A DNA stretch of 41,218 bases from Alphaproteobacteria bacterium (GTDB taxonomy: Bacteria > Pseudomonadota > Alphaproteobacteria > HIMB59): NCBI GenBank assembly GCA_029246865.1, contig JAQWMI010000004.1:1-41218 (forward strand), given 5' to 3'. The translations under genes and the position numbers were made by a program. The number at the start of each line of letters is the position of its first letter. The first letter of the stretch is position 1. Shown piece after piece: positions 1 to 8,093 of the stretch. The notes beneath the pieces were generated by a model. The model made no database searches and had not been told where the DNA came from. It saw only the letters and a list, made by a program, of their open reading frames with translations.

Positions 1-188
1 ATTCATAAAATAAATAATAATTCATATTAAGAAATTAATCAATCTTCCATAATATGCATCTGTATAACTTTTTCTTTGTGCAAGACATATTTTACAAAAA
101 AGTGATAAGGTTATCTAAATGAAAAACTCTTAATCGAAATAAAATTGTATAAAATTTTTCTTTAAAATTGTAAGTTGATAAAAACCCA

Positions 189-194
189 TATAAT
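189..194 (+). promoter_or_regulatory. Candidate -10 box (TATAAT) for the tRNA-Thr gene
   Basis: TATAAT about 19 nt upstream of the tRNA 5' end, with TTGTAA (168-173) upstream at 15-nt spacing. Confidence 0.4.
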
Positions 195-212
195 TATATT
201 GTTTTTGACTAT

Positions 213-287
213 GCCTTCGTAGCTCAGTGATAGAGCACGTCATTGGTAATGACGGGGTCGGAAGTTTGATTCTTCTCGGAGGCACCA
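213..287 (+). tRNA. tRNA-Thr (anticodon GGT)
   Basis: Full cloverleaf: acceptor GCCTTCG/CGGAGGC, D-stem GCTC/GAGC, anticodon stem CGTCA/TGACG with loop TTGGTAA, T-stem GGAAG/CTTCT, encoded CCA. Confidence 0.92.
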
Positions 288-313
288 AAAAGCTATTGTA
301 AAATAATAGTTTT
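288..313 (+). terminator. Possible intrinsic terminator after tRNA-Thr
   Basis: Hairpin AAAAgCTATT-GTAAAAT-AATAGTTTT immediately 3' of the CCA. Confidence 0.45.
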
Positions 314-389
314 ATTCAACTTACAAATTTAAAGAAAAATTTTATACCATTTTATACGGATTAAGAGTTTCTTCATACTCTAAATCAAT

Positions 390-1388
390 TTATTTAACTC
401 TGTCTTTTAAACATTTTATGCCAAGTTTAAAATACGTATTAGCATTTCCACATGCAATAAGCATAGAAGAATTTTTATCTAAAGCAGCAAGAGCTTTTCT
501 CCACATATAAATTTTATTTCCATATCCTATAAGCCAATGCCCGTCCCAAACATTATCCAAAGCTAATACAAATCTTTTAGGATTTTCATTCATTAAGTCT
601 AACCATCTTTTCTGAAAATTATCATTTTTATCAAATAAATTTATCCATCCTTGTTGACTTTTGCCTTTGTTTTTTTTTATTTTTTCTTGTGTATCATTAT
701 CTGCATGCGAAGTTATAAAATGAATATTATTTGTCTTATTTATAACAAACTTTGCTTCAGAGAATTCAATTTGAGCCATATGCATTAATAAGAAATTATT
801 ATTTGGATATTTTTTACTTAGCTCCACCAATTGATTTAATATTTTTTTTGAGTCTTTTTCATAATCGTTTAACTCCACATGTAAGATTACTGGTTTATCA
901 TCATTAAGGACAATTTGAATGGCTCTTGAAATTCTCTCAGAATTTAAGTCGTTATTAATCCCTTCATATTTTAATCTTGAGTGATTATGCGGAGCATGTT
1001 GAACAATGATCTCTCCAAATCCAGTATAATTAATATTATTATTTATTGCTTGTTCTTGTAAAATACTAATAACACTAATTACTTTTTCCACAGGTCTCCA
1101 TTTTTGAGTAAAACCTGCCAATTTCGTTGGAATTAAATACCTTGTTTTAGTTCCAGTTAATCTTTGAATAGATTTATATCTTTGATTGGCATTGATATAT
1201 TTACCTCTTACTGATAGCAGGGTTAGATCTACATCATTATTATTAATTTGCTTTGATACTTGCTCATCAGTTATTAATGGTCCTGCCTGACTGTGAGCAT
1301 CAATAAAGGTTCCGTTATAGATTTTATTTGAATAAGCATTACTGCTAAACATTATTCCTAGTAATGAAAATATTAAAAATTTTTTCAT
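390..1388 (-). CDS. Exported amidohydrolase-like (TIM-barrel) protein
   Basis: N-terminal signal peptide MKKFLIFSLLGIMFSSNAYS; FIDAHSQ, ILHVELN, LLMHMAQ and LALDNVWDGHW resemble metal-dependent hydrolase motifs. Confidence 0.6.
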   Translation of the reverse strand: MKKFLIFSLLGIMFSSNAYSNKIYNGTFIDAHSQAGPLITDEQVSKQINNNDVDLTLLSVRGKYINANQRYKSIQRLTGTKTRYLIPTKLAGFTQKWRPVEKVISVISILQEQAINNNINYTGFGEIIVQHAPHNHSRLKYEGINNDLNSERISRAIQIVLNDDKPVILHVELNDYEKDSKKILNQLVELSKKYPNNNFLLMHMAQIEFSEAKFVINKTNNIHFITSHADNDTQEKIKKNKGKSQQGWINLFDKNDNFQKRWLDLMNENPKRFVLALDNVWDGHWLIGYGNKIYMWRKALAALDKNSSMLIACGNANTYFKLGIKCLKDRVK

Positions 1389-2116
1389 TGATCAAAATTA
1401 CTTCCTTCTTTTAATAAGATATTTTTTATTTCATTAAAATGAGACTCGGCTTGACCTGGATAATTATCCATCTCTTGAGCTGTTTTTTCAGCAATATCAT
1501 CAGGCAAAACTCTTAAGGGAATATTTGTTTGAAGTGCTTTTATATAGGTCTCAGCCGCTCTTTCAAAATAATACATTCTGTTAAAGGCATCTGCTACACT
1601 ATCTCCCAAAACAAGCAGACCATGGTTCCCCATTATCATAGTTTTAATTTTAGGATTATTAAAATATTTTGCACATCGCAATCCCTCATTCTCAAAAGCT
1701 AAGCCACCAAAATCATCATCAACAATCATTCTATTAAAAAATGCTGCTGTATTTTGATCAATTGGTTTTAGATAACTATCTTTTAGAGTTGCTAGTACAG
1801 TCGAATAAATAGGATGAGCGTGCATTACGCATTTCGCATGTGGAACATGTTTATGAAGGGAACTGTGCAATCCCCAAGCTGTTGGGTCAGGGGCATTATT
1901 TAATTTAAAAGGTTCTTTTTCATTTATATCTAAGTCCAATATATCAGAAGATTTAATTTGGCTAAAATGTCTTTGATTTGGATTTACTAGAAACCTCTTT
2001 CCACCCTCAACGATTATACTAAAGTGGTTAGCCACAGCTTCGTGCATATTCAATCTTGCTGTCCATTGAAAAGCTGCCGCTAAGTCTTCTCTTTCAGTTC
2101 TATAGTTTAGTTCCAT
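1385..2116 (-). CDS. Class II aldolase/adducin family protein
   Basis: HAHPIYSTVLA, the NHGLLVLG motif and aldolase II-type layout; start overlaps the preceding gene. Confidence 0.85.
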   Translation of the reverse strand: MELNYRTEREDLAAAFQWTARLNMHEAVANHFSIIVEGGKRFLVNPNQRHFSQIKSSDILDLDINEKEPFKLNNAPDPTAWGLHSSLHKHVPHAKCVMHAHPIYSTVLATLKDSYLKPIDQNTAAFFNRMIVDDDFGGLAFENEGLRCAKYFNNPKIKTMIMGNHGLLVLGDSVADAFNRMYYFERAAETYIKALQTNIPLRVLPDDIAEKTAQEMDNYPGQAESHFNEIKNILLKEGSNFDQ

Positions 2117-2574
2117 TACTTATATTTGTACTTGTTCTTTCTAAAATCCCAAGGAAAAATAAAATCCATAGACCACATACCTGATTTATTTTTAATAGCA
2201 AATAGCTCATCTTCTACAAATTTTTTAGAGTACTTTGTGTATGCAAAAGCAAATCCCTCTCTGACTAAATAACTAGAGAGACTTTCTTCTTCAATATAGC
2301 ATTCTCCAAGCATTCTTCCGTATTGATCTTTATCTTCTAAAATACAGATGGGTACAGTATTCCCGATTTTTTTTATTAATAATTCTTTAGCCATCTCGCC
2401 ACAGGGGATGTCTATCTCATCTTTCTTACACATTTGGTTTATTTCTGGCGTATCAATTCCTGAAAATCGAATTTTGTGTCCATCCAAATGTATGGTATCG
2501 CCATCAACTATTTTTAATTCGCCTTCAGCGAGACACCATAGAGGCAATAATATTAAAATTATAATAATTCTCAT
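2116..2574 (-). CDS. Thermonuclease-like (SNase family) secreted nuclease
   Basis: VDGDTIHLDGHKIRFSGIDTPE and DQYGRMLGECYI are SNase signatures; N-terminal signal peptide. Confidence 0.88.
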   Translation of the reverse strand: MRIIIILILLPLWCLAEGELKIVDGDTIHLDGHKIRFSGIDTPEINQMCKKDEIDIPCGEMAKELLIKKIGNTVPICILEDKDQYGRMLGECYIEEESLSSYLVREGFAFAYTKYSKKFVEDELFAIKNKSGMWSMDFIFPWDFRKNKYKYK

Positions 2575-2596
2575 TTATAAATATAAATATATAGTA

Positions 2597-2719
2597 ATGA
2601 AAAAATTTATGAATAAAGATAAATCCAAAAATATTGAAATAGAAAAACAAAAAAAAGATAAACTGGCAAAAAAACTCAAAGAAAACATTGTAAAACGCAA
2701 GAAACTGAAAAAAATTTAA
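2597..2719 (+). CDS. Small Lys-rich protein (40 aa)
   Basis: In-frame ATG at 2597 within ORF 2348..2719; MKKFMNKDKSKNIEIEKQKKDKLAKKLKENIVKRKKLKKI, one nt before murA. The upstream half of the listed ORF is antisense to the nuclease. Confidence 0.45.
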   Translation: MKKFMNKDKSKNIEIEKQKKDKLAKKLKENIVKRKKLKKI

Positions 2720-2720
2720 T

Positions 2721-3977
2721 ATGCAAGAATTAATCATCAAGGGCCCTAGTAAAATCAATGGTTCAATTGAAATATCGGGATCTAAAAATGCCTCATTGCC
2801 AATTCTAATTTCTACAGTTCTTGCAAAAGGCAGTTGTGTGATAGGTAATGTTCCTAATTTAAGAGATACAAAATTTCTAATATCCATACTTAAAAATCTT
2901 GGATGTAAAATTAACTTTAAAAATAATGTAGTAGCTATTCACAGTTCAAATATCTCAAAGAAAATTGCCGATTATGATTACGTCAGACAAATGAGAGCTT
3001 CTATTGTTTTATTAGGCCCTGTTATTGGACGATATTCTTCATTTAAAATTGCTCTTCCTGGAGGTTGCGCAATAGGTACTAGATCTATTGATCTTCACCT
3101 AGATGCTTTAAAAAAGATGGGTGTTAAAATCAAAATACTTAATGGATATGTGGTTGCCTCTAGGAGTGGTAAAAGCTTAACAGCAATCAATCATAGATTT
3201 CCTAAAATAAGTGTTGGAGCCACACAAAATATAATTATGGCAGCAACTTTGGCAAGTGGAACTACTGTTCTTAAAAATTGTGCAATAGAGCCAGAGGTTA
3301 TAGATTTGATTAATTTTCTTAATAAGTGTGGATCTAAAATAACAGTTAATAAAAGAGTTATTAAAATAGCTGGTAAAGAAAATTTAGAATTATCTAATCA
3401 TGAAATTATTCCTGATCGCATTGAAGCCGGATCTTATATACTAGCAACTATGGCCACTAAAGGAAAACTTCAGATTAAGAATTTTTTAATTGAGCATTTA
3501 CAAGAACCAATAAATCTTTTTAAAAAAATGGGGTTAAAAGTCAAAAAAATTAATACAAATGAGTATTTATTTTCTTGCAGTCGTATAAAACCCATAAATC
3601 TAATTGAAACGAAGGAATATCCTGGTTTTCCCACAGACCTTCAAGCCCAACTAATTTCTATTTTTTTAAAAAATGGTAAAAAATCTAAAATAAAAGAAAA
3701 TATATTTGAAAATCGTTTTATTCATATCCCAGAGTTAAGAAGATTTGGTGCAGATATAGTATTGAAAAATAATATTGTCACAATTGATAAGGTCAGCGAA
3801 CTCAACGGCGCTGAGGTCATGGCTACGGATTTAAGAGGTAGTTTTTCGCTAATAATTGCAGCTTTATTGTCAAAGGGCGAGACTATTATTAGTAGAATCT
3901 ATCATTTAGACAGGGGTTATGAAGATTTTGATTTAAAATTAAAACAATGTGGCGTAAACATTAAGAGAAAAAAATAA
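2721..3977 (+). CDS. murA: UDP-N-acetylglucosamine 1-carboxyvinyltransferase
   Basis: SKNASLPIL, catalytic PGGCAIGTRSIDLHL, TDLRGSFSLIIAALLSKG. Confidence 0.95.
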   Translation: MQELIIKGPSKINGSIEISGSKNASLPILISTVLAKGSCVIGNVPNLRDTKFLISILKNLGCKINFKNNVVAIHSSNISKKIADYDYVRQMRASIVLLGPVIGRYSSFKIALPGGCAIGTRSIDLHLDALKKMGVKIKILNGYVVASRSGKSLTAINHRFPKISVGATQNIIMAATLASGTTVLKNCAIEPEVIDLINFLNKCGSKITVNKRVIKIAGKENLELSNHEIIPDRIEAGSYILATMATKGKLQIKNFLIEHLQEPINLFKKMGLKVKKINTNEYLFSCSRIKPINLIETKEYPGFPTDLQAQLISIFLKNGKKSKIKENIFENRFIHIPELRRFGADIVLKNNIVTIDKVSELNGAEVMATDLRGSFSLIIAALLSKGETIISRIYHLDRGYEDFDLKLKQCGVNIKRKK

Positions 3978-4603
3978 TGAACAAATTAGATTTAATTATT
4001 GCATGTCCTAAAGGCAGGCTAGAAACCAAAATAGTAGATTTTTTAAAAGATAGAGGTTTAGATTTCGAAAAAGACTTCTTTAATGAAGAGTCAAGAAAGC
4101 TTACTTTTTCATCAAATTTTAAAAATATAAAAGTCATTAAACTAAAACCTGCAGATATCCGCTCTTATACAATGTTAGGAGCTGCAGATATAGGTTTTGT
4201 GGGTTATGATGACATTCTTGAAAATGGCGATGAGAACATAGTTCTCTTATCAAAGACAAATATAGGAAAATGTCGGATCTCAATTGCATCTGATAAAAAA
4301 AAAATAGACTTTAGTGAAAAAAAAATCTTTAAAGTAGCTACAAAATTCCAAAACATTGCAGAAAGTTATTTTGAGCAACGCAATATCCAAATAGAAGTAA
4401 TTAAGTTAAATGGTTCAATTGAATTAGCTGTGAAATATGGAGTTGCAGATTTTATTGTAGACTTAGTTCAATCAGGACAAACCTTAAAAGAAAATCAATT
4501 ATTTGAAAATATCATTATTAACAACACTATCTCAACAGTCGCCATTAGTAGTTATTATGCATATGATATTAAAAAAGAACTTATTAAAAAATTAATTATA
4601 TAA
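3977..4603 (+). CDS. hisG: ATP phosphoribosyltransferase, short-form catalytic subunit
   Basis: IACPKGRL, LKPADIRSYTMLGAADIGFVGYDDILE, VADFIVDLVQSGQTLKEN; only 208 aa. Confidence 0.93.
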   Translation: MNKLDLIIACPKGRLETKIVDFLKDRGLDFEKDFFNEESRKLTFSSNFKNIKVIKLKPADIRSYTMLGAADIGFVGYDDILENGDENIVLLSKTNIGKCRISIASDKKKIDFSEKKIFKVATKFQNIAESYFEQRNIQIEVIKLNGSIELAVKYGVADFIVDLVQSGQTLKENQLFENIIINNTISTVAISSYYAYDIKKELIKKLII

Positions 4604-4611
4604 ATTATATT

Positions 4612-5889
4612 ATGAGAGAAATTAGTTTTGATAATTTAAAAAAATTTTTAAATAAAAATAATTCATCCAAAAATAATCAGCTAGTTAGATCATCAGTATC
4701 AAAGATTATTGATGATATAAAAAAAAATGGTGACAAAGCTGTATTAAAATACGTCAAAAAATTTGAAAATAAAAAGGCAACTATTGATAGCTTGGTTATT
4801 AAACCTAGTACTTTAAAGAAAGCATATGAAAGTATTTCTAAACCACAAAGACAAGCTTTAACACTTGCATATAAAAGAATTCACTATTACCACAGCCGCC
4901 AAGTTAAAAAAAATTATAAGTTTACTGATAAGCTAGATACTACTTATTCTATCCAATGGAACCCTATAGAAAATGTTGGTCTTTATGTGCCCGGAGGTTT
5001 GGCTTCATATCCCTCAACTGTTTTAATGACATCAATACCAGCTAAAATTGCAGGTGTTAAAAATATTATGATCAGTGTCCCCTCTAAAGATGGAATAGTT
5101 TCAAATCTAACCCTAGCAGCTGCCCATCTTTGTAAAGTCAATAAGGTTTATAATCTAGGAGGAGCTCAAGCGATAGCTTCTTTTGCTTTTGGTACAAAAA
5201 CAATCCAAAAAGCTTTTAAGGTTTTTGGTCCAGGAAATCAATTTGTTGCGGAAGCTAAAAAACAGTTATTTGGAACGATTGGTATAGATTTACCTGCAGG
5301 TCCATCTGAGATTCTTGTCTTAGGTGATAAATTTTCTAACCCTTCCTTAATTGCGTCTGATATATTAGCTCAAGCAGAACATGACCCTCATGCTAAAACA
5401 TATCTAGTCTCTGATTCTAAAAATCTTATTAAGGCTGTCGTTTCAAAACTTCATGATATGCAAAAATATTATCAATTTAAAAACGCCAATGAGTCTCTTA
5501 AAAACTTTTCTTTTGCAATTTATGCTAAAAATTTGTCAAAAATGCTTGAAATAAGTAATTTTATTGCACCAGAACATTTACAAGTGCATTTAAAGAACCC
5601 TTCTTTAGTTGAAAAAAATATAACTAATGCTGGTTCAGTGTTTATTGGAGAGCAAAATACCGTAGCTTTTGGAGACTACACAATGGGAACTAACCATGTT
5701 CTTCCTACTGATCAATCGGCAAAATATTCATCTGGCTTAAGCGTTGATGATTTTGTAAAAAAAACTGTCTTCGTTAAGGCTGGCAAAAAAACCTTATCAA
5801 AAATTACTAATGAAACTATTGAACTCGCTAAAAGTGAAGGACTAGATGCTCACGCTTTATCTATTGAAATAAGGTCAAGCAAGTCATAA
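4612..5889 (+). CDS. hisD: Histidinol dehydrogenase
   Basis: VGLYVPGGLASYPSTVLM, DLPAGPSEILVLGD, AEHDPHA, APEHLQVH. Confidence 0.96.
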   Translation: MREISFDNLKKFLNKNNSSKNNQLVRSSVSKIIDDIKKNGDKAVLKYVKKFENKKATIDSLVIKPSTLKKAYESISKPQRQALTLAYKRIHYYHSRQVKKNYKFTDKLDTTYSIQWNPIENVGLYVPGGLASYPSTVLMTSIPAKIAGVKNIMISVPSKDGIVSNLTLAAAHLCKVNKVYNLGGAQAIASFAFGTKTIQKAFKVFGPGNQFVAEAKKQLFGTIGIDLPAGPSEILVLGDKFSNPSLIASDILAQAEHDPHAKTYLVSDSKNLIKAVVSKLHDMQKYYQFKNANESLKNFSFAIYAKNLSKMLEISNFIAPEHLQVHLKNPSLVEKNITNAGSVFIGEQNTVAFGDYTMGTNHVLPTDQSAKYSSGLSVDDFVKKTVFVKAGKKTLSKITNETIELAKSEGLDAHALSIEIRSSKS

Positions 5890-5898
5890 GATAAGAAT

Positions 5899-6120
5899 AT
5901 GTCAAAAGAAGATGCAATAGAATTTCAGGGTGTAGTATCGGATTTACTTCCTAATGCAATGTTTAAAGTGAAATTAGATAACGATCATGAGGTGATAGCC
6001 CATACATCAGGAAAAATGAGAAAAAATAGGATAAGAGTTTTAGCTGGAGACAGAGTAACAGTTGAAATGACACCTTATGATTTAACTAAAGGTAGGATTA
6101 CTTTTAGGTCAAAAAATTAA
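5899..6120 (+). CDS. infA: Translation initiation factor IF-1
   Basis: Canonical 73-aa IF-1: [62 protein letters not shown]. Confidence 0.97.
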   Translation: MSKEDAIEFQGVVSDLLPNAMFKVKLDNDHEVIAHTSGKMRKNRIRVLAGDRVTVEMTPYDLTKGRITFRSKN

Positions 6121-6151
6121 TGAAATATTTTTTATATAAAGGAGCAATACA

Positions 6152-7282
6152 GTGGCAACAAAACTTATTATTACAAATTACAAAAACTTTAAATGCGGTG
6201 TTAAACTTAACGATGGAGAATTGGTTAATATCCGCTTTCAGACAAATGAAGACGTCCAAATTGGAGACATCTATAAAGTAAAAATTTCTGAAATTTTACC
6301 AAATGATAGTGGGGCTTTTGTTTCATATGGTGTTGAAGGTAAAAAAGGTTTTTTTAAAAGAATTAATCTGCCTAATGGAGAAAAAGTTCATGAAGGTCAA
6401 TCAATTCTCTTACAGGTAAGAAGTATCGGAGCTAAAGATAAAGTCCATCTTTTTACTAACAATATTATTCTTACAGGAAAGTTTATAAATTTACTTCCTT
6501 ATGGGGATGAGATTATTTTAAGTAGAAGAACAAGAAAAAATTTAGATGCGACTGAACAAGATGCGATTATGGACTCATTAAGTGAATCTGAGGTAGGTTT
6601 AATCGCAAGACATAATTTAACACCTGATACTTTAGATATTGCAAAGACAGAATTAAAAAGTATTTACAATCATTGGAATGAAATTGAATTAAATTCCAAA
6701 GAAGTTGAAAATGAAGGGTTAGTATTTGAGAATAATTATTTCGATCAAAATTTTGTTTGTGATTATTCTGATAAAAATACAGACCAAATCATTTTTAGTG
6801 AAAATGATCGTTTTGAAGAAGTTAAAACTTGGGATGAAAAACTTGATGGAAGTTTTGCACAATTTTGTCAAGAAATGTCAAATGACCAAATAGAGGAGGA
6901 ATTTAATCTTACTGAAAAAATTGATTATCTTGTTGAGTCTAAATATTCACTTCCTAGCGGAGGAAATATTATGATTGGTAAAACAGATGCTTTAACTGCA
7001 ATTGATGTTAATACTGGCGCTGCTAAAAGATTTGACACAAATAGAGAAGCGATTCATCTAATTGGAAAGTTAATTAAACTTAAAAATATTTCAGGTAAAG
7101 TTGTAGTTGACCCTGTTGCTAGTGATCAAAATACACTAAAAAAACTTGTTGGAATGCTTAAGAATGAATTTCGTGATGATCTAAGCATTACAAATGTTTA
7201 TGGCTATACCAGAGGTGGTTTGCTCGAGTTGAGTAGATCTAGAAATGACCGCTGTATTGACGAGTTGAAATTTACTTCATAA
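6152..7282 (+). CDS. Ribonuclease E/G family protein, compact
   Basis: GTG start with RBS AAAGGAG; S1-like N-terminus, catalytic-like LTAIDVNTGAAKRF and VVVDPVA, and RGGLLELSRSR; follows infA. Confidence 0.8.
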   Translation: MATKLIITNYKNFKCGVKLNDGELVNIRFQTNEDVQIGDIYKVKISEILPNDSGAFVSYGVEGKKGFFKRINLPNGEKVHEGQSILLQVRSIGAKDKVHLFTNNIILTGKFINLLPYGDEIILSRRTRKNLDATEQDAIMDSLSESEVGLIARHNLTPDTLDIAKTELKSIYNHWNEIELNSKEVENEGLVFENNYFDQNFVCDYSDKNTDQIIFSENDRFEEVKTWDEKLDGSFAQFCQEMSNDQIEEEFNLTEKIDYLVESKYSLPSGGNIMIGKTDALTAIDVNTGAAKRFDTNREAIHLIGKLIKLKNISGKVVVDPVASDQNTLKKLVGMLKNEFRDDLSITNVYGYTRGGLLELSRSRNDRCIDELKFTS

Positions 7283-7294
7283 CATTAATAACGA

Positions 7295-7370
7295 TGGTGG
7301 CCTCTGTTGGAATCGAACCAACGACACAAGGATTTTCAATCCTTTGCTCTACCGACTGAGCTAAGAGGCC
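7295..7370 (-). tRNA. tRNA-Phe (anticodon GAA)
   Basis: Reverse complement GGCCTCTTAGCTCAGTCGGTAGAGCAAAGGATTGAAAATCCTTGTGTCGTTGGTTCGATTCCAACAGAGGCCACCA; loop TTGAAAA. Confidence 0.96.
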
Positions 7371-7440
7371 ATTGGCAACTATTTTTATTATATTAATGAT
7401 TAAGTTACTACAAATATTTTAGAACTCTGATCTTCTATAA

Positions 7441-7662
7441 TTATTGATCCTTTTTTAAATTTTCCAAGTTTATTTCGTCTGAAAATTGGTCATTTAAAAT
7501 TTCTAAGTTCTTACTTGTCTTTACCTCAATTTCTCTTTTAAATATAGATTCTTGCTCTTTACCATAGAAAATCATTTCCCATCCTTGAGATCCAAGTTCT
7601 TTTAATTCTTTTTCTAACTCTGTTTGAGAGACTTTAAAAATTTTATATTCATACTTTTTCAT
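7441..7662 (-). CDS. Small DUF4177-like protein
   Basis: YEYKIFKV...LEKELKELGSQGWEMIFYG pattern. Confidence 0.55.
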   Translation of the reverse strand: MKKYEYKIFKVSQTELEKELKELGSQGWEMIFYGKEQESIFKREIEVKTSKNLEILNDQFSDEINLENLKKDQ

Positions 7663-7702
7663 TGTTGATAATATAAGTTATATAATAGTTCATGGAGAAA
7701 AA

Positions 7703-8074
7703 ATGACAAATTTTAAAAAAGTTCAAGAATTTATGGAGACATTTGGCCAAGAAGTCAAAAAAAAACCATCTTTTTGTTCGGATAAAATTAATACTTTAAG
7801 ATTTAATCTTATTAAGGAAGAATTAGATGAGTTGAGAGAAGCATTAGAAAATAAAGATCTTCTAGAAGTTGCTGATGCTTTGACAGATATTTTGTATGTT
7901 ACCTATGGTGCCGGACATGCTTTTGGTATCGATTTAGATAGGTGTTTTCAAGAAGTACAAAATTCAAATATGAGTAAATTAGATCAAGAAGGTAAGCCTA
8001 TATACAATGAGGCAGGTAAAGTAATGAAAGGTCCTAATTATTTTAAACCAGATTTAAGTAAATATTTAAAATAA
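7703..8074 (+). CDS. MazG/PRA-PH-like nucleotide pyrophosphohydrolase
   Basis: All-alpha NTP-PPase motif KEELDELREAL...EVADALTDILYVTYGAGHAFGIDLD. Confidence 0.85.
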   Translation: MTNFKKVQEFMETFGQEVKKKPSFCSDKINTLRFNLIKEELDELREALENKDLLEVADALTDILYVTYGAGHAFGIDLDRCFQEVQNSNMSKLDQEGKPIYNEAGKVMKGPNYFKPDLSKYLK

Positions 8075-8093
8075 TCATCCCATACTAAAAGAT

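Larger units (their letters stand above)
121..375. repeat. Imperfect inverted repeat (arms about 121-178 and 316-375) bracketing tRNA-Thr
   Basis: Reverse complement of 121-178 (tcaacttacaattttaaagaaaaattttatacaattttatttcgattaagagttttt) aligns with 316-374 (tcaacttacaaatttaaagaaaaattttataccattttatacggattaagagtttct) with about 6 mismatches over ~58 bp. Confidence 0.9.

Noticed and set aside
213-287. tRNA-Thr as a decayed pseudo-tRNA
   Set aside because: All helices, the anticodon loop and the encoded CCA are intact, and the two odd tertiary positions appear compensatory.
2525-2887. 120-aa minus-strand ORF
   Set aside because: Overlaps the murA start and the small Lys-rich ORF antisense; Phe-rich translation is the mirror of a Lys-rich frame.
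6121-6151. Possible riboswitch or leader between infA and the RNase gene
   Set aside because: Only 31 nt with an RBS; too short for a structured element.
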